The position numbers and the translations under genes were made by a program. The notes beneath the pieces were generated by a model. The model saw only the letters and a list, made by a program, of their open reading frames with translations, ran no database searches and was not told where the DNA came from. Below are positions 39,932 to 47,134 of a stretch of DNA of 64,000 nt, in pieces. Source of the stretch: JAXGMQ01 sp040768585 (GTDB lineage Bacteria; Caldisericota; Caldisericia; JAAYUI01); assembly GCA_040768585.1 (NCBI GenBank), contig JAXGMQ010000001.1:1302001-1366000 (forward strand), in the 5' to 3' direction. Every line of letters begins with the position of its first letter. The first letter of the stretch is position 1.

Positions 39932-40354
39932 ATCTCCCTCCAAAATCTGACCTAGATTCAAATTATAACGTCAACTCAAATATATGCAAAAGTGTGTGTA
40001 TTATCGTGAATAATTATAGTTAATAGCCAATTGATAAATCAATTTGGCTATATCCGTAACCAAACCCATACCTCATCATCTTAATGTTATTCCTTTGAAG
40101 GAACTTGTCCTAATCCCCTCTCCTCTTTGAGGAGAGGGGTGGGGGTGAGGAGGAAATCAATATTTGGTCTAATACCCTCACCCTAACCCTCTCCCTGAAA
40201 GGGAGAGGGAATATAAAAACGCCACACCCTATAAGGGACAGAAAATATGGTAATATGCACACGCTAGAAGGGAGATGAAAAAAAGTGTGACGCCCATCAA
40301 TACTAAGGGGGGGATGCAGGTTGCAATACTAATTCTTCAACAGAAATCTTGTTG
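39932..40354. other. intergenic region with hairpins
   Basis: About 420 nt without a supported gene. It holds an imperfect hairpin at 40023-40051 (ATAGCCAA/TTGGCTAT with one bulge) and the mirrored GC-rich palindrome pair described separately. A 27-codon frame begins at ATG 40274 but its purine-rich site abuts the ATG, so I do not call it. Confidence 0.5.
40115..40209. repeat. REP-like mirrored doublet
   Basis: Two GC-rich palindromes face each other. The first is 40115-40139 (11-bp stem, loop TTT) and the second 40187-40209 (10-bp stem, loop GAA). Between them GGGTGAGG (40143-40150) mirrors CCTCACCC (40176-40183). The layout, palindrome plus conserved GGTGAGG foot in inverted pairs, is that of REP/BIME elements mobilised by RAYT transposases. 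No RAYT gene is in the window. Confidence 0.75.
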
Positions 40355-41155
40355 CTAAAGCCTTAACCAAAACCCATACCTACAAACATCACGGAACCCA
40401 ATCCTTCTGTAAATCCTTTCGGACATGTCTGTTGCCTGGAGAACTGACACCTTGTAGCCTCTGTCAAATGCTTCCTTCATGGGCTGGAGCGTCATGGCAA
40501 GCCCTATCCCTTTGCCCCTGTGTTCCTCTTTGGTAAACACCGAATAAACCCCTGCAACACCAGCGTCCAGGTACATGTCCGACACTGTAACAGGTTCATC
40601 GCCAATGTATCCAACCCACCTCTGCCAGGAGCTGTCATCACTCATTATTTTAATAAATCTCCCACTGTGCATTTGCCCTACAAGAGGAATACGGTTGTAC
40701 GCCTGGTTGTAGGTGTTGGTATAATCATCAAGAAGCTCTCTGTTCGTGACTCTTTTGACATCGAGTCCAGGGACTTTCATCCTGGAAAAATCGACACCAT
40801 CAAGACCGCACGCCATCGCGGGGCAATCGATTATGAGCCTGAAACCAAGACCAGGCAGTATGTCGTAGATGTTACTTGGCTTTGTAGTGGGTGGAGTCCA
40901 AAAGGCAATGGGTTTGCCAGAGAATCCAGCCAAAACTTTGATCAGCTCTTCCTTAGACCTTTGGATATGGATGATTCGGTTGAAGTTGTGAAGACTCAGC
41001 CTCTCATCAGTGCTTTTGTAGCCAAAGAAATCAGGTTCATCAAAGAGCTCAACACCAGGGAAGTCTGTGTAGATAATCCTATAGAATCCAAGGAGATTCT
41101 GGAGAATCAGCTCGTTTGCGTTGTCCTGTGTAAACGATTCTACAATGTCACTCAT
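40355..41155 (-). CDS. GNAT-family N-acetyltransferase
   Basis: 266 aa from ATG 41155 (MSDIVESF), chosen because a TTGAAA-17-CAGAAT promoter ends 7 nt upstream and no ribosome-binding site exists for the longer frame. The C-terminal half holds the acetyl-CoA site: GVYSVFTKEEHRGKGIGLAMTL (about 195-215) and SERIYRRIGFRDVCRYGFW. The N-terminal half (about 1-140) is a degenerate GNAT-like domain, as in two-domain GNATs. The acceptor is unknown. Divergent from the steroid-reductase-like gene with 82 nt between the starts. Confidence 0.85.
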   Translation of the reverse strand: MSDIVESFTQDNANELILQNLLGFYRIIYTDFPGVELFDEPDFFGYKSTDERLSLHNFNRIIHIQRSKEELIKVLAGFSGKPIAFWTPPTTKPSNIYDILPGLGFRLIIDCPAMACGLDGVDFSRMKVPGLDVKRVTNRELLDDYTNTYNQAYNRIPLVGQMHSGRFIKIMSDDSSWQRWVGYIGDEPVTVSDMYLDAGVAGVYSVFTKEEHRGKGIGLAMTLQPMKEAFDRGYKVSVLQATDMSERIYRRIGFRDVCRYGFWLRL

Positions 41156-41162
41156 CAACCAC

Positions 41163-41191
41163 ATTCTGCCTGTTTTACCTGTTTGTTTCAA
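41163..41191 (-). promoter_or_regulatory. leaderless-type promoter of the GNAT gene
   Basis: Minus strand: TTGAAA (41191-41186), 17-nt spacer, CAGAAT (41168-41163), 7 nt, ATG 41155. Confidence 0.55.
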
Positions 41192-41198
41192 CTGGTGT

Positions 41199-41227
41199 TT
41201 GAAATGGGGCTGGCGAGATGATAGAAT
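41199..41227 (+). promoter_or_regulatory. short-leader promoter of the reductase-like gene
   Basis: TTGAAA (41199-41204), 17-nt spacer, TAGAAT (41222-41227), 10 nt, ATG 41238; back to back with the GNAT promoter, their -35 boxes 7 nt apart. Confidence 0.6.
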
Positions 41228-41237
41228 CAACACTCGA

Positions 41238-41990
41238 ATGAGAGAAGAAACCCTCTATCTCTGGCTTTCTGTTGCGATGCTCTGTGCCGCTGTTGCTGTG
41301 CTGGTCTTATTGTTTTTCATAAGCGCGCCATATGGCAGGCACAGGCGAGGCGGGTGGGGGCCACAGCTCTCCAACAAACTCAGCTGGATAATCATGGAGT
41401 CGCCCTCTGCCCTTGGGATGGCCTCGCTGTTTGTGCTTGGCGGTGGTTGGCGTAGCATCCCCTGTATTATTTTTTTTCTGATGTGGGAAGCGCACTATCT
41501 TCACAGAGCATTCATCTACCCACTCATGCTCAGGGATGGTGCTATGCCAGCCTCGGTCATAGCAATGGGTTTTGTGTTCAACCTTGCAAACGCATACCTA
41601 AATGGCAGAGGTGTCTTTACCCTTGGAACTTATAGCCTCTCCTGGTTGATTGATCCTCGGTTTATCCTTGGTTTGGCTGTGTTTATCTGTGGCTTTGCCA
41701 TTAACCGCTGGGCAGACGAGAAGCTCAGACTTCTGAGAGAACCAGGTGAGAAGGAATACAAAATCCCTTATGGTGGGCTCTATGAGTATGTGTCTTGCCC
41801 CAACTATCTGGGGGAGATAATCGAGTGGACGGGCTGGGCTATCGCCACCTGGTCATTGGGTGGGGCTGTGTTTGCCTTCTGGACTTTGGCAAACCTTTTG
41901 CCAAGAGCGGTGTCACATCACAGGTGGTACAGGGAGCATTTTGAGGACTACCCGAAGGGGAGGAAGGCGATAGTGCCGAGGATACTTTGA
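41238..41990 (+). CDS. steroid 5-alpha-reductase-like membrane enzyme (DUF1295/ICMT fold)
   Basis: 250 aa from ATG 41238; a longer frame exists but its extra N-terminus lies over the promoter. About six membrane helices. The C-terminal ~80 residues follow eukaryotic 3-oxo-5-alpha-steroid 4-dehydrogenase closely: YKIPYGGLYEYVSCPNYLGE, IEWTGWAIATWSLGG, AVSHHRWYREHFEDYPKGRKAIVP. This block binds NADPH in that family. Length also matches human SRD5A1 (about 259). The substrate in bacteria is unknown; a reduced polyprenoid or sterol-like lipid is possible. Not a cysteine methyltransferase by motif, although the fold is shared. Monocistronic. Confidence 0.85.
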   Translation: MREETLYLWLSVAMLCAAVAVLVLLFFISAPYGRHRRGGWGPQLSNKLSWIIMESPSALGMASLFVLGGGWRSIPCIIFFLMWEAHYLHRAFIYPLMLRDGAMPASVIAMGFVFNLANAYLNGRGVFTLGTYSLSWLIDPRFILGLAVFICGFAINRWADEKLRLLREPGEKEYKIPYGGLYEYVSCPNYLGEIIEWTGWAIATWSLGGAVFAFWTLANLLPRAVSHHRWYREHFEDYPKGRKAIVPRIL

Positions 41991-42003
41991 TTATCAAATA
42001 GTA

Positions 42004-43326
42004 TTATTTTTCTTCAATTACCTGATACTGTTTATTTCTCCTAAGATTTGTAAGTGGAATCTCGGATTTGTATATGGATGACTCACAAACCAAGTACAGA
42101 TAGTCATTTATTGAAATTGCGAACTTTATCTTGTCTGGGATTTGTTTATTCTCGAAAAACATGTAATTTTGATTACGATAATCAATATGAGCAAGGATAG
42201 CTACTTCTGAAAGATTGTCTTCACTATTGAATTTCCACAAAACTCGGAATCCATCACTGTACCTATTGTCCAACCCAAACAAAGGAGCATAGTTTTCACC
42301 AATATAGATTTCCTTATCAGCAGGGATTATTGAAACATATCTTTTTCTGTAAAGCAGATACCATTTTGATAAATAGGAATTATTATCGTAATTGAACGCA
42401 AGAGAAATCTCATTGGATTGGTTTGTGGCAATAAAATCCTCATATGAACCATATCGAACAAATATTGTTTCCCTACCCCAGACAAGACTTGGATATTCAT
42501 TGGTATTTATCTCGAATGTTTTTGGGTAATATCTGTTATCCGAATCTTCTTTGTTTGAATCACTATTTGAATCATACATCCACACAATCACATTATGTGA
42601 TGTCAGTGATGGATAATTTGGATATCCGCTTTCACCTCTATAGTATTCGGCTTGATGTGTAGCTTCGATTTCAAGAGCTTCACCATTTATGTTGTATGTG
42701 ACATTACATTTATTTGACTTGTCAAATCCTGTGATATTCATGTCATCATCAAAATCTGATACAACATCGAATCTAACAGGATAGCTGTTTATTTCTGCTT
42801 TAGATATTGAGTAATCAGGATTGTGATGCATTTCATCCTGGTATTCTTGTTTGACAACAACTTCATATAGATGGATTCTGTTGGTGTTGTCAGTCGATTT
42901 TGTGATAACCCCAATGATGCTTATGAGAATATATTCATCATAGTTACTTTCCGCCCAGTTTCTGTCTTTTGTTGTAAAATCTGTGAACCAATCCTTCTTG
43001 AAGTATGATGTGATGGTGTCACCAAAATCAATCTCGGAATGAATCTGATTGATGTCATTGTATTCTAGAATCTTGAGTTTGTTGCCATTGATTATAATCG
43101 GGTACTTGCAAAAAGATGTTGCAAATCCAACAAATTCACCATCAAGTGTGTGATCTGATACTTTATCAAATCTAATAAAGTTTACAGGGCTTTGTGGGAT
43201 GAAACTCTTGAGAAGTATACCAACTACAAACACACAAAGAATGATAAGCAAAACATTCCTGATTGCCAATCCTCTACTGTTCAGCCTGAAATCATCTGCT
43301 TTAAATCTTGGTATCATATATAACAA
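42004..43326 (-). CDS. unknown protein with one N-terminal membrane anchor
   Basis: 440 aa. I keep the TTG start at 43326 because AGGAGG lies 6 nt upstream; an ATG four codons in is less well placed. A basic N-terminus, one membrane helix (about 24-44: IRNVLLIILCVFVVGILL), then about 390 residues of beta-rich, Asn/Asp/Tyr-rich external domain with no repeat I can name. No catalytic motif. AT-rich relative to neighbours. It lies 13 nt from the convergent reductase-like gene. Orphan by context. Confidence 0.75.
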   Translation of the reverse strand: MLYMIPRFKADDFRLNSRGLAIRNVLLIILCVFVVGILLKSFIPQSPVNFIRFDKVSDHTLDGEFVGFATSFCKYPIIINGNKLKILEYNDINQIHSEIDFGDTITSYFKKDWFTDFTTKDRNWAESNYDEYILISIIGVITKSTDNTNRIHLYEVVVKQEYQDEMHHNPDYSISKAEINSYPVRFDVVSDFDDDMNITGFDKSNKCNVTYNINGEALEIEATHQAEYYRGESGYPNYPSLTSHNVIVWMYDSNSDSNKEDSDNRYYPKTFEINTNEYPSLVWGRETIFVRYGSYEDFIATNQSNEISLAFNYDNNSYLSKWYLLYRKRYVSIIPADKEIYIGENYAPLFGLDNRYSDGFRVLWKFNSEDNLSEVAILAHIDYRNQNYMFFENKQIPDKIKFAISINDYLYLVCESSIYKSEIPLTNLRRNKQYQVIEEK

Positions 43327-43359
43327 AATTTACCTCCTATATTATTCTACCAATAGATC

Positions 43360-43716
43360 TTAGCTTATTTCCTCCGACATCTCCAACTCATTCCCCTCGG
43401 TATCTGTGAACCTGCAAAACCTTACAATGCCTGGCACTGTTTGAATCTTTGAGATTATTTTACCGCCAGCTTTTTTAACCCTTTCGACCGACTCATCGAG
43501 GTTGAAGCTGTTGATCGTTATTATGTTTTTTGAGCTTGATTTGGCAGGTTTGATGGCGCCATTGATACCGTACTCGTCTTCATCGCCCGCTTTACAGAGC
43601 CAATAATCCTCCGGTCCTTTCCACTTTGTTATTTCCCATCCGAAGGCTTTCTCATAGAATTTCACAGCCCTTTTTGGATTTGTTGCAACAATCTCAAAAT
43701 GAATAACCTTAGACAT
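43360..43716 (-). CDS. VOC family protein (tandem copy 2)
   Basis: 118 aa. HFEIVATNPKRAVKFYEKAFGWEI at the start and FTDTEGNELEM at the end are typical of the PhnB/27-kDa-antigen-like VOC group. It is close to the neighbour at 43849 (WKGPEDYWLCKAGDEDEYGINGAI against WEGPMDYWLCNTGKEGEPGIHGAI), so a tandem duplicate. GGAGGGGG lies close upstream of ATG 43716. Substrate unknown. Confidence 0.88.
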   Translation of the reverse strand: MSKVIHFEIVATNPKRAVKFYEKAFGWEITKWKGPEDYWLCKAGDEDEYGINGAIKPAKSSSKNIITINSFNLDESVERVKKAGGKIISKIQTVPGIVRFCRFTDTEGNELEMSEEIS

Positions 43717-43848
43717 GCCCCCTCCGACGCTTTTTTAATCAGTATTTCTACTGCCACAGAACATTAAATCACAATCGCACGGCACCAGGCTGACACCATG
43801 AAATCACAGTGCCGCACGGTGTTTGTTTATCCTAGGATTTAAAAAACT

Positions 43849-44214
43849 CTATTTTGCCTCTGGGTCGTCTTGCATCATGCCAATGACGTTGCCTTCGGTG
43901 TCTTTGAAGTAGCAGAACCACCCAACGCCTGGAATGGGCATCTTTTCGGTGACGAGTTCTCCGCCAGCCTTTTTCACCCTGTCCATGTAACCATCGAGGT
44001 CGTCGACGCCAATCACGATGTTGTTGAATGCGCCCTTCTCGTTTCTCATAATAGCGCCATGGATGCCGGGCTCACCCTCTTTGCCTGTGTTGCAAAGCCA
44101 GTAGTCCATTGGGCCTTCCCAGTTTTTTATCTGCCAGTCAAAGGCACTCTCAAAGAACTTTGTCGCTCTTTCTGGGTCATCCGCAACCAACTCAAAATGC
44201 ACAACCTTTGGCAT
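43849..44214 (-). CDS. VOC family protein (tandem copy 1)
   Basis: 121 aa. HFELVADDPERATKFFESAFDWQI, GIHGAIMRNEKG, GVGWFCYFKDTEGNVIGMMQ. AAGGAGG lies 6 nt before ATG 44214. A 132-nt gap separates it from its paralog downstream. Together with the trio at the left edge this makes five VOC genes in 64 kb. No metal-site assignment attempted. Confidence 0.9.
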   Translation of the reverse strand: MPKVVHFELVADDPERATKFFESAFDWQIKNWEGPMDYWLCNTGKEGEPGIHGAIMRNEKGAFNNIVIGVDDLDGYMDRVKKAGGELVTEKMPIPGVGWFCYFKDTEGNVIGMMQDDPEAK

Positions 44215-44297
44215 AGTAAACCTCCTTGTGAATCTAGGTTATTGCAGCGCCTCATGCCAGTCAAGCTGAAACAATTTGAATATGCTCCTGTGCTTTT

Positions 44298-45884
44298 CTA
44301 TTCCATCGTCTCAGTAGGTTTTCTGAGAACAATAAGCATCGCATCTTCAATATTCATGACTGTTTTCTCGCTTGATGTATAGGCAATGTTAGCGTTTGCG
44401 TCTGCCGTCCATGAGGCAATCTCAATCCCGCTTTTGGTTTCGTAGATTCGATTATAGCCGTCTGACTCAACAATCTTGACTGTCCTTGAGTCCACTCTTG
44501 AAACCTGACCAGGCTCCCTCGACCATACATTTTCACCCTTCGGATTCAGCCCAAAAACCCCTTCAACTGTCACCATATAGCCGTCCGGCATTACGAACTT
44601 GCCATCACTTGAGCTCATTGAGATGAAATTGGTCTCGACAAACTCCTCCCCATTCTCTGATATAAAACCGTTTCTGATGTCGATGAAGTTAGTTGAATCC
44701 ATGCCGTTTGTTATGAAGAAAATATTCTCATCAACCTTGTGAAAAGCTGAGTTTGCCGGTATGTCACCCCTTGTCTCCCATCCTGGGGTGTCACCCTTGG
44801 TGTCAAGATTGAACATACTCAGTCCACCATCTTTGTTTATGAGAATCCCATAATCGCCAATCAGAAAATCGTAGTCGTAGGCAATACCAATCTCGTCAGT
44901 CCTGGTATCATACATCCTTCCGTCCGATATGATGTGATGACCTGTGACTGTTACCCTCTCGTCAATATTGAAATTGAGTGGCTTTGGTGTTCCGTCTTCT
45001 GGGATGAGAAGCAGTGAATCATTAGCGGCAACAATAATATCCCCTTCTGGGGTGAGTGGGTTGCCAAAAACCCTGTCTGGTTCAAGTCCCTGCAACAAAA
45101 TCTCATGGACAGTTTCCCCCACTCTCGTGACCGTGGACTCCGAGATGGCGACAAATGTGTTGTCCCTGTTTGCGTAGTAGTTGCCAGACACCTTGATGAG
45201 GTCAACTCCCGCGGCTCTCGCTGTTCGTTGAATTGTGTTTGTGCCCTTGAATATCTTGTGTTCTCCGCTGTAGATATGAATGAGTCCCTGACCTGTTAGC
45301 GTCCTCGTTTGGACATCTGTCACATCGAGTACAGCACCACCATCGAGCATGACAGAGAGCGGAAGCATGCCGGATGCTACCTCTGCACCCTCTACCTCAA
45401 CTGTAACCCTGAGACCCTCGACTCCTCTGATGAGTGTGTTGGCGTCGATGCTTATGAAGTTCACTGTACCGGTTTCTATCGAGACTGGTTTTTGGCTTTG
45501 CCCTGGTTTGCCCACCCTGTATGTCGCGCCGCTTCTGAATTTACCAATGAAGACGAGTGGTATCTCCCCTATCTCCTGATTTTCCCTTGTGAGAACCTGT
45601 CCCTTTTCGTCACCAAGTACCACAGTAAACGCCTCATCGCTCTGAGGAACCACCCAGTTGCCTGCTGAGTCAATGTTTAATTTCAACTGGCACTCGTACC
45701 TTTTGCCGAGATAGTCAACATCAACTTTAAAAGCGCCGAGTCTGTCCCCCACCTCAAGTTCTGTTATGCCCTTGTTTCCAGGAATATCAAGCTCTGGAAG
45801 GGGTTTTGGTCCGCAAGCAACAACTGTAAGATTGATGAGTAATACCGCAGCAAGCATCATGGATAAGGATTCTCTTGTTCTCAT
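44298..45884 (-). CDS. surface lipoprotein with C-terminal propeller-like region
   Basis: About 528 aa from ATG 45884 (MRTRESLSMM). A hydrophobic stretch ends in TVVAC, a lipobox. The first ~220 mature residues contain Ig-like strands (LKLNIDSAGNWVVPQSD, VTVEVEGAEVASG). The rest shows repeated short blades (VFGNPLTPEGDIIVAANDSLLLIPEDG, YGILINKDGGLSMFNLD, MVTVEGVFGLNPKGENVW), suggesting a degenerate PQQ/WD-type propeller. No ribosome-binding site; a TACAAT box ends 8 nt upstream. It lies beyond the terminator of the upstream gene, so it is its own unit. Function unknown. Confidence 0.8.
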   Translation of the reverse strand: MRTRESLSMMLAAVLLINLTVVACGPKPLPELDIPGNKGITELEVGDRLGAFKVDVDYLGKRYECQLKLNIDSAGNWVVPQSDEAFTVVLGDEKGQVLTRENQEIGEIPLVFIGKFRSGATYRVGKPGQSQKPVSIETGTVNFISIDANTLIRGVEGLRVTVEVEGAEVASGMLPLSVMLDGGAVLDVTDVQTRTLTGQGLIHIYSGEHKIFKGTNTIQRTARAAGVDLIKVSGNYYANRDNTFVAISESTVTRVGETVHEILLQGLEPDRVFGNPLTPEGDIIVAANDSLLLIPEDGTPKPLNFNIDERVTVTGHHIISDGRMYDTRTDEIGIAYDYDFLIGDYGILINKDGGLSMFNLDTKGDTPGWETRGDIPANSAFHKVDENIFFITNGMDSTNFIDIRNGFISENGEEFVETNFISMSSSDGKFVMPDGYMVTVEGVFGLNPKGENVWSREPGQVSRVDSRTVKIVESDGYNRIYETKSGIEIASWTADANANIAYTSSEKTVMNIEDAMLIVLRKPTETME

Positions 45885-45892
45885 GGGGAGCA

Positions 45893-45921
45893 ATTGTATC
45901 ACCAGAACCTTTTGAATTCCA
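45893..45921 (-). promoter_or_regulatory. possible leaderless promoter of the propeller lipoprotein
   Basis: Minus strand: TGGAAT (45921-45916, weak), 17-nt spacer, TACAAT (45898-45893), 8 nt, ATG 45884. Confidence 0.4.
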
Positions 45922-45933
45922 CACATTATCCAA

Positions 45934-45968
45934 TAAAAAAGACCGGTGAACCCCAGTTCACCGGTCTT
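45934..45968 (-). terminator. rho-independent terminator
   Basis: A 13-bp perfect stem: 45956-45968 pairs with 45939-45951, loop 4 nt. On the minus strand it is followed by a T-run (T6 including the stem end). It closes the gene ending at 45999. Confidence 0.9.
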
Positions 45969-45998
45969 GATGTGCTGTATCACTTAAAAACCGACTGT

Positions 45999-46946
45999 TT
46001 ATTCGACTCGAATCCTATGATATGGAACTGTCCCGCCGAGGACTTTGAAATCAACCTCCTCAGGCTTCTCGTCCCAGTAGACGGTGAATGTTTTTGACTC
46101 ACCTGGCACAAGCTTTTGACGTTTGATGTCAAATGTAACAGTTGGTGTGGGTTGACCCTCAACAAAAATTGTTCTGTCGAGCATGTTTTTCACAACGACG
46201 AAGCCCGGCTCATAAAGCTCTGATGGGTTGAATGAGGCACCGGATGAAACGTTTACAGATACCGGAAACTCAGTTGATATGAATGATCCACCAACCTCAC
46301 TGGTGCTACTGATGTCAATAATGCTCCTCCACACCCCACCCATTTTCGCAACTGAACTGGCTCTTACGTAGAAGATGCCTTTTTTCTTGGGTTGAAGGTG
46401 AATAGTGTCTGGTATTGTGTAGATCCATGGATCTCTCGGTGTTATCTGGAAGCTCATCTTTGTGTCATATGGGTTTATCACAACAACTTGCATAACCTGC
46501 CCTGGAACCAATTCCAGTGATCGAGGCAGTGTCTTGAGCTCGAATTCGCCGTCAACTACATGGAGCCTGACCGTGATTTTTCCAGCCATATCGGATGTGA
46601 CACCGGCGAGCACCTCAGAGATGGCGATAGTTTCAGTGTGTGTACCTATCTCTTTGCCGGAGGAATCGATGGTAATAGACAGTTTCTCGCTGTAGTTTGA
46701 ATCGACGTAACCACCGGTTGGTGTGATGTCGATCCAGTCAATATCCTCGTTTATGACGAACTTCTGGTAGTAGGAAGCTGTTCCAAGAAGTGTAACGGTC
46801 TTGGTGACTGAGTCGTTTGGCTTCAAGGATACCTCAATGAAGTTTGGGGATGTTACAAAATTCCCGACGGCAAATATTGAGTGAGTCGCAGTTAGCACCA
46901 CAGCTATGACGAACACAGCCAAAATGTTTCGAGCCTTGTTTCTCAT
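45999..46946 (-). CDS. secreted Ig-like (BACON/MSP-like) protein
   Basis: 315 aa from ATG 46946. A signal peptide (about 1-28, ...THSIFAVG) is followed by three beta-sandwich domains of roughly 95 residues each. Each has a strand pattern like SLKPNDSVTKTVTLLGTASYYQKFVI, RSLELVPGQVMQVVVINP and KLVPGESKTFTVYWDE. Similar domains occur at the start of the stalk protein at 15 kb. It probably sits outside the cell as an adhesive or structural component. No ribosome-binding site; the promoter overlaps the start. Divergent from the large stalk protein at 47135 and ended by a strong terminator. Confidence 0.8.
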   Translation of the reverse strand: MRNKARNILAVFVIAVVLTATHSIFAVGNFVTSPNFIEVSLKPNDSVTKTVTLLGTASYYQKFVINEDIDWIDITPTGGYVDSNYSEKLSITIDSSGKEIGTHTETIAISEVLAGVTSDMAGKITVRLHVVDGEFELKTLPRSLELVPGQVMQVVVINPYDTKMSFQITPRDPWIYTIPDTIHLQPKKKGIFYVRASSVAKMGGVWRSIIDISSTSEVGGSFISTEFPVSVNVSSGASFNPSELYEPGFVVVKNMLDRTIFVEGQPTPTVTFDIKRQKLVPGESKTFTVYWDEKPEEVDFKVLGGTVPYHRIRVE

Positions 46947-46952
46947 GCATAT

Positions 46953-46983
46953 ATTATATATCAACATTCAAAAAAGTTCACAA
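46953..46983 (-). promoter_or_regulatory. leaderless-type promoter of the Ig-like protein gene
   Basis: Minus strand: TTGTGA (46983-46978); TATATA (46960-46955) after 17 nt or TATAAT (46958-46953) after 19 nt; ATG 46946 follows by 8 or 6 nt. Confidence 0.6.
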
Positions 46984-47134
46984 GGAGATTTTTGTGATTA
47001 GGAGCTTTGCTCGAAATATCTCACAGGGTTACATTATAAAAATTAATAAATAGTTTACAATATTCATACTAGTTGGGTGTCAATATATATTGTAGCCGTT
47101 AGATTATTTAGAAGTGTTTCACAAGGAGGTCAAA

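Noticed and set aside
40115..40209. CRISPR array or terminator pair
   Set aside because: Only two units, facing each other, with no repeated spacers and no T-runs. A REP-type doublet fits better.
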